From contig OW203762.1 of assembly GCA_934045905.1 (NCBI GenBank), positions 43,859,411-43,923,410 on the forward strand: a stretch of DNA of 64,000 nucleotides. The letters run 5' to 3'. Below are positions 57,401 to 64,000 of this stretch, one piece after another. Position 1 is the stretch's first letter; each line of letters begins with the position of its first letter. Under the pieces are notes generated by a model. That model saw nothing but the letters and a program-made list of their open reading frames with translations. It was not told where the DNA came from and searched no databases. This DNA is from Leuctra nigra (Eukaryota; Arthropoda; Insecta; Plecoptera; Leuctridae). A program made the position numbers and the translations under genes.

Positions 57401-60400
57401 GAAAGGTTCAGAAGACCATGGAATTTTACCAATGTATGAGAACTTTATCAAGTCGAGCACATTATCTACATCCCAATTAGTAAACTGAAGAATAAATTGC
57501 AATAATCTATATATTTTTTTAGAATGCAGTGGATGCACTTGCTCCTCTTGGTGTAAAAGTTACGGTAAGAGACCAGAAGTGGGCCGAAGAGTTAAACATG
57601 AAATCCTTCTTGTCCGTAACTCGAGGTTCATCCGAACCTGCGAAATTCCTTGAGATGAGTTACTGTGGTGGACGAAAAGACCAAAAGCCAATAGTTTTGG
57701 TTGGAAAGGGTGTGACATTTGATACTGGTGGTATAAGTTTGAAGCCCCCTGGCAGCATGGATGAGATGAGAGGAGACATGGGAGGCGCAGCATGTGTTAT
57801 AGCTACTCTCCAAGCTACAGCAGCACTGAAACTCGAGGTTAATCTTATAGGTAAGGATTGTATGTAAAAATGAATCTGTAGAGAATGCAGTGCCAGACAG
57901 CATGTATGAGGGAGAGTATGAGTATGAGTATGTATGAGTAAGTATTTACAAATACATTGTCCACAATAACTACTCATCTTGAAATTAACTCACAGCGCGG
58001 GGGTCTTTTTTCCGGAGGTTTATTTCCAGGGGTACCTATTTTTCCAGGGTCTTTTTTCTGTTCATTTTTCCTACATTTGCTGCGTGAGCTAACAGATTCA
58101 TTAATAATCTAATTGTTGTAGGTCTTGTACCACTATGTGAAAATATGCCAAGTGGTTCAGCTACAAAGCCAGGAGATGTTGTGACTGCAATGAATGGTAA
58201 AACAATCCAAGTTGACAACACTGATGCTGAGGGGCGTCTGATCTTGGCAGATGCACTGTGTTATGCTCAACAATTCAATCCCAAGTTCACTTTGGACATT
58301 GCTACCCTCACAGGTAAAAGTATTGTAACTGTAACCTGTTGGGACTTATACATTTTTTTTATTGAATAAATTAAATAAAATTTTTCTAATTTTCTAATTT
58401 TTTTTTAAATTAAATTTTCAAACAAATCCAAAAAACAGAAGTCCCTGCCAAAGGAGTAGCTTCCTTAGCTTTCTCAATTAGTTCCACTAGAACCTAGTGT
58501 CGTGCTCACCGCCTAAACAAACTCCTTGTTGGCGGCCGTTGGGCAATAACAGGGAATAGCCCTGAGTGCGCAAGCAGGAAACAGGTCGAAATTGAGCAGG
58601 TGGTGGTTCAGAGCATCATGCTTAAATTGCGTTTTGTCTGCAAGTAGATATAGTCCAACGCCCAGGTGACCCAATCTCCCCCCCCCCTACCCCCACCCTA
58701 CATCCGCGCATTCAACTTTTTTCCGATAGAGGGTAAAATTTTTCGTAAAATTCACTCGGTGTGCACTCTGGCGCTTGGTAAGTGTGGCCCTTAAAGCCAA
58801 AATTTGTCAATTAAAGCCAGAATATCTTTCAATCCAAGTACACGATTTAAAATCTGGAATCAAATTCGAAATTAGCAAAACTGTATCTCAAAAAAGGTAC
58901 CTATGGGGTAATTATTTTTGTGACCTTGAACAGCAAAATTTTGGAATCTGAGTAACTCAACTTGAAAACAATATTTTTAAAAGTGATTTGCATTAGTCCA
59001 GTGGCGGCTATTACAGTGTGCAAGGTGTGACAATTGCACACCTGATCATCCAAGAAAATTATTTAAAAGTGCTCCCTAATCCAGGAAGTAGGAAGTTAAA
59101 TATTTTGTCTAATCATTTTGCTCTCCAAAAGACGTAAAAATGCATCAATTTCAAACTAAAGATACAAAAAAATCCGGGGTTATGCGCCCCGGCCCCGCAT
59201 CTGCTGGGGGCTCTCCTCTTAGAGTACTTTCTTCTACGTCCTTCTATGTAATTGAACACCTGTTGTAAAGCCAAATAGCCGCCACTGCATTAGTCAACTC
59301 CAATAATGAATTTACACATTTTTATTTCTGCATATTTTCTCTGTGACCTTGAACTACGAAGTTAGCGTGCACCACCCCTATGCAATCAAAGTGCGTCAAG
59401 TGATAAAATCTACCCACCAGGCATTTTCAAAAACAATTTTTTTATTGAGCGTAGTACTACCTACTGTTAGTAAAACATAATTAGTTAAAACTATTCGGTT
59501 GTGTGAACTGTGAGGGTAGTTTTTTTGTAATTTTAAAACATTCCAATTTGTCAATAGATAATGAAAACTAACTATAATATCACTTACTAAATATGGAGTT
59601 TTTGATAATTTTGGGATGCATTTCATGTCCAAACACTACTTATCCAAGATAATAGAAAAAGGAAAAATGTTGAACTCTACTCTCTATCAAAAAGTCGACG
59701 CTAGTCCGAAGAGGGGGGGAAAGATTCTTAATCAGGTATGATCAGGTGATGGACCAATATTCTATTTGCAGGTAGAATACATCCCTCAACGCCACAAGAT
59801 CGTGAGCTAATAGAGCATGAGGCTTCGATTCCATTTTGCAAGACTAACTGTGGATTTTGTGTCATTATTAATATCAAGGTCATTTCAAACATTTTGTATG
59901 ACTATTATTCGAAACTAAAAGTAGAGAATGCGATAATATTAGTATAAGATGGCCACTCACGCGAGTTTGCACCCAGTGTGTGTGTGGGCAAGTCACTTAC
60001 ATGTCAATCGTAACGAGTTCAGTAAATGTTCATCGCAAAATAACAGAAATTTATGCTTAACTCAGTGTCAACAATCAAATACAATCTGCATCATATTTCA
60101 TTACAGCACACGTTCATTCAAATTCTTGTGAAAACTGATGTCTATTCACCAAAAGCACTATTTGACAGATTGCAATTGTTTGAACTAGGCGTCAAGAAAA
60201 ATATGTCGGATGCCTCGTTCAGAAGACCGTGATAAAAAACAATTGCAATCTGTCAAATAGTGCTTTTGGTGGATAGACATCAGTTCTCGCAAGAATTTGA
60301 ATGAATGTGTGCTGTAACGAAATATGCCGATTGTATTTGATTGTTGGCACTAAGGTATTCATCAATTTCTGTTGCTGTTAAATTTCTCGTTATTCATTTG

Positions 60401-63400
60401 ATATTTGTATTTGTATTTTGTATGAGAGTGACTACTTGCCCGTATGCGTATATTGAAGCCACTCAGTGGGAAGATGTTAATTTTTTAAGCTATTTTTCAC
60501 TTCCAATTTTATTTTAATTTCTATTAGTTACAATTAGTTTTATTTTATTTCTGTAGTAGTTAGTAGAAGTTTAGTAGTGAAGTTAGGTGGCGTATTGCAA
60601 CTTTTAGTGTAGAATTGTCACAACTGAACACGAGTATCGAGTATGTTGAAAATGTTCGCCATGAGAAAAGGAGCCACTGCACAATGGATTCTGCTACTTT
60701 ATCATTGATAAAATAAAAGATTTCACTTGATTTCGCATAGTCGAACATTTTCGCATGCGGTTTCAAGTCGAGAATAGGCACCCAGCGTAGACTTTGACCT
60801 AATTTTCTCAACTCTCTGGACAGCCAAAGCATCTCAGTACCATAATTAAGAAAATTGATGGTTTTACTTCCTTATATTAATTAGATTAACCTATATTGAT
60901 ATAGTATTCCTTTGCATTTACTGACAATAAGTATTTTTCACTGTTAAGTAGGTATGTACAAACCTTCTTGAAAACATGAGCTTACTTTGGTGTTTTAGGA
61001 GCAATGAGGATGGCTCTAGGTGGTGCAGCTACTGGCGTGTTTACAAATTCAACCAATCTTTGGAAACAACTTTCTGCAGCTGGAGCAGAAAGTGGCGACC
61101 GAGTTTGGAGATTCCCTCTGTGGAAAGAATACTCCAACAGAGTAACTGGTAATATTATAAAGCTTGCAATAGTAATTAATTATGCAATGAAAATATCTGC
61201 GAGTGTACAACGTTCGATTGTTTTGCAAAATTTAAAATGAAAGATGTAATAATACTTGGGTATTAGTAGTGATGTGAGTCGGTAAATTTACGGTCAGGTA
61301 AATTTACCGGTCAGGTAAATTTACCGTACATTTACCAAATAAATTTTACCATGGTAAAATTTTCAAAATTATCATCATTATATTCTATGGAATCAGCCAA
61401 GTGCATAGGTCAAGAAAACAGTGAAATTTACACTTTAAATGAGAAGTGGAGGGATTTAGTGAATATCATTAAAATGTTGCATTATACAATGTACCTATTG
61501 CACACATTCTCCGATGTGAAACCAAGGACATAGTAGGGAAATACTTTCAGGGATATCAAGCAGACCTCAAAGTAAAGTGAAATGTAGTCCATTTTGATTT
61601 GTATGTGTTCATACATAAGTTTTATGAATGTGAAATTGTAATGTTTTTTTAATTACCTATACCAAAGTGAAATGTTGACCAATCTCGATTTTGTAGGTAT
61701 AGAAATATGCAGAAAATGTTCATTTTATTTCATGAATACTAACTTAATTTTATCCGAGATTTTATCTATTATTTTATTTTATTTTATCTTCATTTTCTGT
61801 AGTTAGAGTACTTGTTAAATTGTACTTGATTTCCCTAGAAGTGTTTCTTCATATATTTTCTTTGGTTTCATAGCAGAGAAGTGTGCAAATATTCCAAGTA
61901 TAAACAAAAATGCAAATTTTTTATGATTTGTTTTAAATGAAGGTATTATTTAAATTGCAACTTGGAAATGACTGTAAGAGACCTAGGGAAGATAAGGGGA
62001 AGCAAATGGTTCTTCAAAGTGTATTGTTGGATATGTCTACACCCATATAATTTATGTGGACACAAAACTTGCAGATATTATTATAGCTTATGACTTGATG
62101 TAGGTACATTGTACATCTTCAAAACGTTAAATCGATAGGTAATAAATATTGTTAATTATAATAATAAACAACGTTTTGAGAGTGTAACAGGGGCAGTAAC
62201 GTTCTCCATTATGGCATTATTTAATTTATTGAGCTTTAATTATGCGCAATTATTACATTTTATTACATTTTGGAGTGTGAAGACCAAACGATGCAAAAAG
62301 AAATCGCTTGGAAGAACCACGGCATCCCCTTCATTTCCTGATCACTTAATACACATTTGGCACCCCCAAAACACTTTTAAAACAATTATTTCAAGAGCCA
62401 ATAGCACGATTCCTGAATTAGACAAAAATAAAAAAATTTACCGAGAAAAAAATTTACGGTAAAATCCACATCACTAGGTATTAGGCAGGGTGCGAATTGA
62501 TTGGGGGGGGGGGGGATTTCCCCCCTCTGGTTTTCGCAATAAAGCATCCCAGGGGGGGATCTCTGTAAAATGTTGACTTTTAATCTACGAAACAATAGAT
62601 TAGGTACCTTCTTTTTTCTGAAATAAATCTAAAATTATAAAAATAAATTGTCACACAAAACAACTGTCAAATTGCCTTTATTAGCAAATAAGCTGTATTT
62701 ATTTGATAAGATTTATTTATTCCAAGATTTATTTTGCTTGCCCACCACTTCTGATTTCCCTTTAAATTAAAAGCAAATCCTCTTTTTTAATGCCAGTAAT
62801 TATTGTCGTGATGTTTTTCATCACGACAAATGGCAATAAAATAGTGTACAAATTGCTTAGAAATGCACCAAATCCAATCTTGAAATTCAAAATTTTCTGG
62901 GGCCGGACCCACATGGTACTGGAAGGCCCTCCCCCCAGACCCACCATTATCTTCGTGGGCAATCGTATTTTTCGCCTTCCCTGTATTTCCCAACATACTC
63001 AGAATTTTAATTTTTCCTATCCCCCTCTGAAAATTGAACAATTCGCTCCCTGGTATTAGGTATATCTAGAATAGGAAATAAGATTAGAATAAGACTAGAA
63101 TAAAATTAAGTATACATAGCTTGCACAAGATGTCATCTTATTGTTGCCACCATCTTGATGGCACCAATCAGAATATCTGTGAATCGAAAATGTAAATACA
63201 ACTGTTTACCTCCATTTATAAGTAAAATCTGACCCGTCAACGTGCCAACATAATGTCCGTCCTCAGGGTAAAACGCTTTCCTGATTTAAAATAAAAGATG
63301 CCCGTGCAAGATATGAATGGTAATTTCCATTTCAGATTTTCCATCAGTAGATGTAAACAATGTTGGCAAGGGAAAGGGAGGAGGAGCCTGTACTGCTGCT

Positions 63401-63412
63401 GCATTTCTTAAG
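27464..63412 (+). CDS. LAP3: Leucyl aminopeptidase, M17 family (LAP3-like), 3' end outside window
   Basis: Exons 27464-27556, 27636-27766, 53309-53469, 55415-55589, 55684-55786, 57523-57850, 58122-58313, 60999-61148 and 63336-63412 join in phase for 470 residues. About 50 more would be expected downstream by comparison with human LAP3 (519). M17 enzymes are hexameric metallopeptidases that release N-terminal residues. The first 31 residues are Arg-rich, lack acidic residues until the end, and finish RYFST, which looks like a mitochondrial targeting peptide. All active-site positions are present with bovine-enzyme spacing: metal ligands K283, D288, D306, D365 and E367, catalytic K295 and R369, the last three ligands in the signature [14 protein letters not shown] follows in exon 8 and DVNNVGK in exon 9. 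Intron 2 is about 25.5 kb and hosts an intact COP1 gene. No frameshift was seen in the exons. Confidence 0.95.
28025..28576. mobile_element. Harbinger-like element with CAACTGCAGTTGA arrays
   Basis: Ends TACCCCGTTC / GAACGGGGTA, TTA on both sides (28022-28024, 28577-28579). Subterminal palindromes of the CAACYGCRGTTGA type recur near 28050, 28067, 28444, 28528 and 28543. No transposase. Confidence 0.8.
29155..30737. mobile_element. Large inverted-repeat element, GGGTGATTCCATTCC ends
   Basis: Left arm 29155-29865 and right arm about 30230-30737 are inverted copies over hundreds of bases. The ends are GGGTGATTCCATTCC / GGAATGGAATGACCC, with a 4-bp duplication AACT. A second hairpin (29625-29815, containing GACACCTTAGTCCCTG and its complement) is nested in the left arm. 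The loop carries the 139-bp MITE at 30016-30154. No transposase was seen. Confidence 0.75.
30016..30154 (-). mobile_element. 139-bp MITE, TGGAGTTTTCGACTGG ends (copy 1)
   Basis: Mirror ends TGGAGTTTTCGACTGG / CCAGTCGAAAACGCCA next to TA. It lies inside a longer dispersed unit, opposite in orientation to the copy at 31091-31230. Confidence 0.7.
31091..31230 (+). mobile_element. 139-bp MITE, TGGAGTTTTCGACTGG ends (copy 2)
   Basis: Inverse-orientation copy of the element at 30016-30154, together with the same flanking unit (31020-31255). The copy of that unit at 11310-11465 lacks the MITE, which supports a TA-flanked insertion. Confidence 0.7.
31451..31969. mobile_element. hAT MITE, CAGGGGCGTGCGG ends
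   Basis: Ends CAGGGGCGTGCGGT / ACCGCACGCCACTG with duplication CAATGAAG / CAATGAAC (7 of 8). It is followed by a short tandem of CAATGAACTG units to about 32010. Confidence 0.85.
32385..34115 (-). mobile_element. Non-autonomous Helitron, copy 2
   Basis: In minus orientation, 5' TTAAGCGAGCGGAGCGAGCG and 3' end with GCTCG/CGAGC stem, GTTTTC, CTAG. Host bases on the two sides are A (32384) and T (34116), with no duplication. The element carries a nested TTA-type MITE at 32830-33449. Confidence 0.8.
32830..33449. mobile_element. Harbinger-like MITE, TACCCCTTCTACACGCTCAC ends
   Basis: Ends TACCCCTTCTACACGCTCAC / GTGAGCGTGTAGAAGGGGTA, with TTA at 32827-32829 and 33450-33452. Subterminal CTCACTTTAA words repeat on both sides. 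Confidence 0.85.
34794..35270. mobile_element. hAT-like element E4 with GGGTACCC arrays and A/T palindromes
   Basis: Ends TAGTGATGCCATCGGGTA / TACCCGATGGCATCACTA and a perfect 8-bp duplication AAACTTAC (34786-34793, 35271-35278). GGGTACCC words are packed at both ends. Two long A-run/T-run palindromes lie inside (about 34877-34918 and 35148-35195). Confidence 0.9.
35817..36027. mobile_element. Mariner-like MITE, family B2 copy 2
   Basis: 211 bp, TA-flanked, almost the same as 8809-9019, with ends CACTCCCCCAAATAATAAAC and complement. Confidence 0.85.
36043..36153 (+). pseudogene. Short RT C-terminal fragment
   Basis: About 35 codons ([22 protein letters not shown]) resemble the TSSIEMRERLNWCSVEEM segment of the reverse transcriptase at 17769-18518. 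Too short to be sure. Confidence 0.35.
36585..38072. mobile_element. hAT element, CAGCGGTCGCCAACC ends
   Basis: Ends CAGCGGTCGCCAACC / GGTTGCCGACCGCTG are the common hAT type. Flanks TATGAGAA / CACTAGAA agree at 5 of 8. It is interrupted by element E5. Part of its interior (37070-37310) recurs at 56980-57225. Confidence 0.75.
37473..38010. mobile_element. hAT-like element E5 with GGGTACCC arrays
   Basis: Ends TAGAGGTCAG / CGACCTCTA and a perfect 8-bp duplication CTCTGGAG (37465-37472, 38011-38018). GGGTACCCGGGTAC words lie on both sides. Nested in the hAT element 36585-38072. Confidence 0.9.
38719..40692 (+). CDS. COP1: E3 ubiquitin-protein ligase COP1, intronless, nested in LAP3 intron 2
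   Basis: A single uninterrupted 657-codon ORF. COP1 is a RING ubiquitin ligase that targets transcription factors for degradation, through its WD40 face and with the help of DET1 or Trib-type adaptors. Order of parts: a short basic N-terminus; a C3HC4 RING at about residues 44-81 ([12 protein letters not shown] ... CGHTFCYHC ... CPKC); [10 protein letters not shown]; a coiled coil over roughly residues 145-235; [19 protein letters not shown]; and a seven-bladed WD40 propeller to the C-terminus, with [68 protein letters not shown], and the terminal [13 protein letters not shown]. It is shorter than human COP1 (731) mainly at the N-terminus. An in-frame TAA lies about 10 codons upstream, supporting this ATG unless a 5' exon exists. 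Vertebrate COP1 has many introns, so this copy may derive from an mRNA, although no poly-A tail or target duplication is obvious. It lies on the same strand as LAP3. Confidence 0.97.
   Translation: MASGRSSGSASSTPQRVRTMKRQHPAVLNGIGGSFEDKNNDFLCPICFELIEEAHITRCGHTFCYHCISKSLENSGRCPKCSYSIGGHEHVFPNFLLNELVTKYKTRVIGSGELGVSRDGSEDELESPADGLRDYVATESQNLTLPDVNVILEVLTQRKHLLEAESCAAQNRLLHEFLMHLKQRKEEKLSLLTKEVALVEKDMLEVEAILKEVEEKCPSLEKDLEENASISSALKKDLMAMDASTSQYQDALGDSDGFNGSKKSANQAAASLAMRRKRMHSHFDDFVQCYFASRAKELMFGNDDKTISPGSCQMSGSGLDVFRENLVKFSRYSSLRPLATLNYSSDIFNNSTIVSSIEFDKDNEFFAIAGVTKRIKVFEYGSVIRDTVDIHYPCIEMISSSKISCISWNSYHKGTLASSDYEGTVTVWDATTGQRTKTFQEHEKRCWSVDFNDVDTRLIASGSDDARVKLWSLNVEHSIASLEAKANVCCVKFNPRSSSHLAFGSADHCVHYYDLRQMKEALCIFKGHRKAVSYVKFLNKEEIVSASTDSQLKMWNINNPHCLRSFVGHINEKNFVGLATDGDYVACGSENNALYVYYKGLTKQLFSFKFDAMRSVLEKDKKEDDVNEFVSAVCWRQNSNVVVAANSQGIIKVLELV
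43453..43698. mobile_element. Fold-back element with 85-bp arms
   Basis: ATACAATATTCCTTTCTAAA ... CTTCGTGACGTCATGGAG on the left is mirrored by CTCCATGACGTCACGAAG ... GGAATATTGTAT on the right, with about 70 bp between. Each arm contains TGACGTCA. Confidence 0.85.
44851..45066. mobile_element. Mariner-like MITE, family B copy 3
   Basis: TA-flanked, ends CACACTCAACAAATGATAAA and mirror TTTGTTGGGTG; core TCATTGATAATAACAAGG. Confidence 0.8.
46015..46225 (+). mobile_element. Mariner-like MITE, family A copy 4
   Basis: 211 bp with exactly mirrored ends CACTTGGCCAAACAAAACTT / AAGTTTTGTTTGGCCAAGTG. Removing it with one TA leaves GGTACC, as in the empty copy near 16272. Confidence 0.92.
46621..47373 (+). 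mobile_element. Non-autonomous Helitron, copy 3
   Basis: 5' TTGAGCAAGCGAAGCGAGCG, 3' ...GTTTTCCTAG. The empty copy (near 16679) reads GAGTGA^TATTTTTT and this one GAGTGA[element]TATATTTTTT, so insertion is between A and T without duplication. No Rep/helicase coding sequence. Confidence 0.88.
47470..47628. mobile_element. MITE, family L copy 3
   Basis: Ends CAGCTTCATGCTCAAAAGAA / TTCTTTTGAGCATGAGGCTG. The empty copy reads GGATATAGGACAAAC (near 16769), which indicates a TA or ATA duplication. Confidence 0.85.
49883..50925 (+). CDS. Possible spliced exons of unknown gene inside element J
   Basis: An exon-like block 49883-50076 (acceptor tttttgtag, donor GATG|GTAAGC) reads [13 protein letters not shown] ... 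[16 protein letters not shown] in one frame. It joins in phase to a block at 50879 (acceptor tttttcag) that codes [14 protein letters not shown] and stops at 50923-50925. Upstream, AAG|GTGAGT at 48660 could be the donor of a leader exon. I do not recognise the protein. It could be a captured host gene piece or chance. Confidence 0.3.
50460..50595. mobile_element. MITE, family L copy 4
   Basis: Opposite orientation: begins CAGCCTCATGCTCAAAAGAA, ends TTCTTTTGAGCATAG. Confidence 0.75.
53040..53284 (+). mobile_element. Two Helitron 3' ends in tandem before LAP3 exon 3
   Basis: CGCTCATCAAC... motifs each lead to TTTCCTAG|T (ends 53184) and CTTCCTAG|T (ends 53284). Both are 3' termini of the Helitron family; 5' ends were not located. 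The second abuts the branch point of LAP3 intron 2. Confidence 0.6.
53285..53308 (+). promoter_or_regulatory. LAP3 intron 2 branch point and 3' splice site, abutting a Helitron end
   Basis: TACTAAT at 53285-53291 is close to the consensus branch-point heptamer. It lies 18-24 nt before the ttatttccag acceptor of exon 3. The base before it ends a Helitron CTAG terminus, so the minimal 3' splicing signal is all that remains of the original intron edge. Confidence 0.5.
54075..54965 (-). pseudogene. RTE-like non-LTR reverse transcriptase, 5'-truncated
   Basis: A 296-codon open frame starts right at the catalytic motif CADDIVVW and runs through [50 protein letters not shown] and [11 protein letters not shown]. 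The RWFGHxxRM and GRPRxxW pair is usual in RTE-type and related endonuclease-RT elements. The first half of the RT and the endonuclease are absent, so the copy is dead although its frame is open. Its truncated 5' side abuts (CAAAT)n sequence at 54966-55045. It lies in LAP3 intron 3. Confidence 0.85.
54966..55097. repeat. (CAAAT)n and right end of an AATCGATT-type element
   Basis: CAAAT pentanucleotide repeats run into GATTTTTTATATAAATCGAA and the end GCGATTCG-type CGCCCATCTCTG. The end fits YAGAGATGGGCG, as in the E1-E6 group, and ATCGATTT words at 53970-54030 may be the other arm. The left terminus was not found. Confidence 0.45.
55876..55909. repeat. Perfect 34-bp palindrome
   Basis: CGGCATACAGCTCTATA followed directly by its exact reverse complement, with no loop. 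It lies in LAP3 intron 5. Confidence 0.9.
56419..57359. mobile_element. Probable hAT remnant in LAP3 intron 5
   Basis: CAGAGCTGGACTGACC at the left and GGCTTGTCAG-complement/CCAGTCCTG at the right resemble hAT ends, but no clean duplication was seen. The segment 56980-57225 matches the interior of 36585-38072. Confidence 0.4.
58999..59287. mobile_element. hAT MITE, CAGTGGCGGCTATT ends
   Basis: 289 bp. Ends CAGTGGCGGCTATT / AAATAGCCGCCACTG; perfect 8-bp duplication CATTAGTC (58991-58998, 59288-59295). Located in LAP3 intron 7. Confidence 0.92.
60035..60385. mobile_element. Fold-back element related to 45700-45880
   Basis: The arms meet at AAACAATTGCAATCTGTCAA and complement, extending outwards through TTCATTCAAATTCTTG. 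The left arm and its surroundings (TCAATCGTAACGAGTTCAGT) recur at 45724-45880. Confidence 0.7.
61267..62476. mobile_element. hAT-like element E6 with GGTAAATTTACC arrays
   Basis: Ends TAGTGATGTGAG / CACATCACTA and a perfect 8-bp duplication GGTATTAG (61259-61266, 62477-62484). GGTAAATTTACC words are repeated at the left and partly at the right. Located in LAP3 intron 8. Confidence 0.9.
62486..63052. mobile_element. hAT MITE, CAGGGTGCGAATTG ends
   Basis: Ends CAGGGTGCGAATTG / CAATTCGCTCCCTG; perfect 8-bp duplication GTATTAGG (62478-62485, 63053-63060), overlapping the duplication of E6. A G-run lies near the left end and C/G-rich blocks at the right. Confidence 0.9.
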
Positions 63413-63497
63413 GTATGGGGAAATCCAAAATTTACATTTATTTCCATAGTCACTGATGATTTCAGAGATTTTCCTCCTCACTACTATATTCCATAAC

Positions 63498-63583
63498 GAA
63501 AACATTCCAGCCTGGAATCATTTCACGCCATATTAAGGATAATGATCTGAAATGATTCCAGGCCGGAATGATTTCGTTTTCGT
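63498..63583. repeat. Imperfect hairpin after LAP3 exon 9
   Basis: AACGAAAACATTCCAGCCTG on the left is mirrored by CAGGCCGGAATG ... CGTTTTCGTT on the right, about 20 bp apart. From here to the right edge I see no exon. Confidence 0.6.
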
Positions 63584-64000
63584 TACGTACATGAAAAGGC
63601 CCCTGGAGGACAAATTAAAATGGAGGACAGCACAACAAAATATATAGAAAACAGTGCCTTTTTTATATTGAGGAAGTAGTGATCAATCCGATACACTTTT
63701 AAACACATCCGCAAAGACACGCATATATAAGCACGGAAACAATGATGAGACTTTCCAAGCCCCAGGAAAAATATTTATTCCTAAATGAATGTATTGATTT
63801 GTTAAAGTAGTACCATCGATATTCCACGTAATTCAAGTCAGTGACTCACAAATTAAATAACAAATCAATGAAATAAATATTTTACAACTATATTTTGCAT
63901 TGTTGATGAATATCATAAGATTAATTTGTAGAAATACGATATTTTATAAAGAATTGATAATTATTTTAATTAATTTCATGCAGTATGAATTAAGTACTTG

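Noticed and set aside
1..64000. CRISPR arrays, rRNA, tRNA
   Set aside because: No spaced direct repeats of CRISPR type and no rRNA blocks were seen in this eukaryotic sequence; tRNAs were not found by eye, though a covariance search could still find one.

Overview
The window is arthropod-type nuclear DNA, most likely from an insect with a large, transposon-rich, AT-rich genome. Four conserved eukaryotic genes can be read, all but one split by GT-AG introns. Intron lengths run from under 100 bp to about 25.5 kb. The rest is mostly DNA transposons, MITEs, Helitrons and broken non-LTR retrotransposons. The order is not fixed by the sequence. A COP1 gene argues against Drosophila, and the constant TAGGTACCTA-type motif is a trait of this genome that I cannot tie securely to one order.

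Layout. 1-15.0 kb: a minus-strand gene whose seven visible coding exons fit the N-terminal half of INCENP (exon 1 at 15033-14947, running off the left edge). Its introns hold hAT, Tc1/mariner-like and fold-back elements and a non-LTR reverse transcriptase with one nonsense codon. 15-22 kb: intergenic repeats, including a truncated reverse transcriptase nested in a MITE and a Helitron that itself carries a hAT-like element. 22.1-26.2 kb (+): a complete SLU7 pre-mRNA splicing factor gene in four exons. 27.5 kb to the right edge (+): LAP3, an M17 leucyl aminopeptidase with a mitochondrial-type leader. Nine exons are visible and its last exon or exons lie beyond the window. LAP3 intron 2 spans 27767-53308 and contains an intact single-exon COP1 gene (38719-40692) plus many layers of nested transposons.

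The host genes have separate jobs: chromosomal passenger scaffold, second-step splicing, peptide turnover and ubiquitin ligation. They show no operon-like logic. The transposon layer is the unusual part. (i) Six hAT-like non-autonomous elements have 8-bp target duplications (five perfect) and related outer ends (YAGNG...), yet each carries its own tandem array of a palindromic subterminal word. (ii) In two cases two hAT-type elements sit side by side sharing one target duplication, and a TTA-duplicating family shows the same arrangement. (iii) A paralogous pair of repeat copies supplies empty and filled sites that fix the boundaries of a Helitron and two MITE families. (iv) A Helitron split a retrotransposon ORF exactly at an A^T site and in phase. 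(v) A 4.7-kb element with very GC-rich ends may carry spliced exons of unknown identity.

All coordinates were read by eye. Splice sites were chosen by GT-AG rule, phase continuity and similarity to remembered family members. No database search was run.
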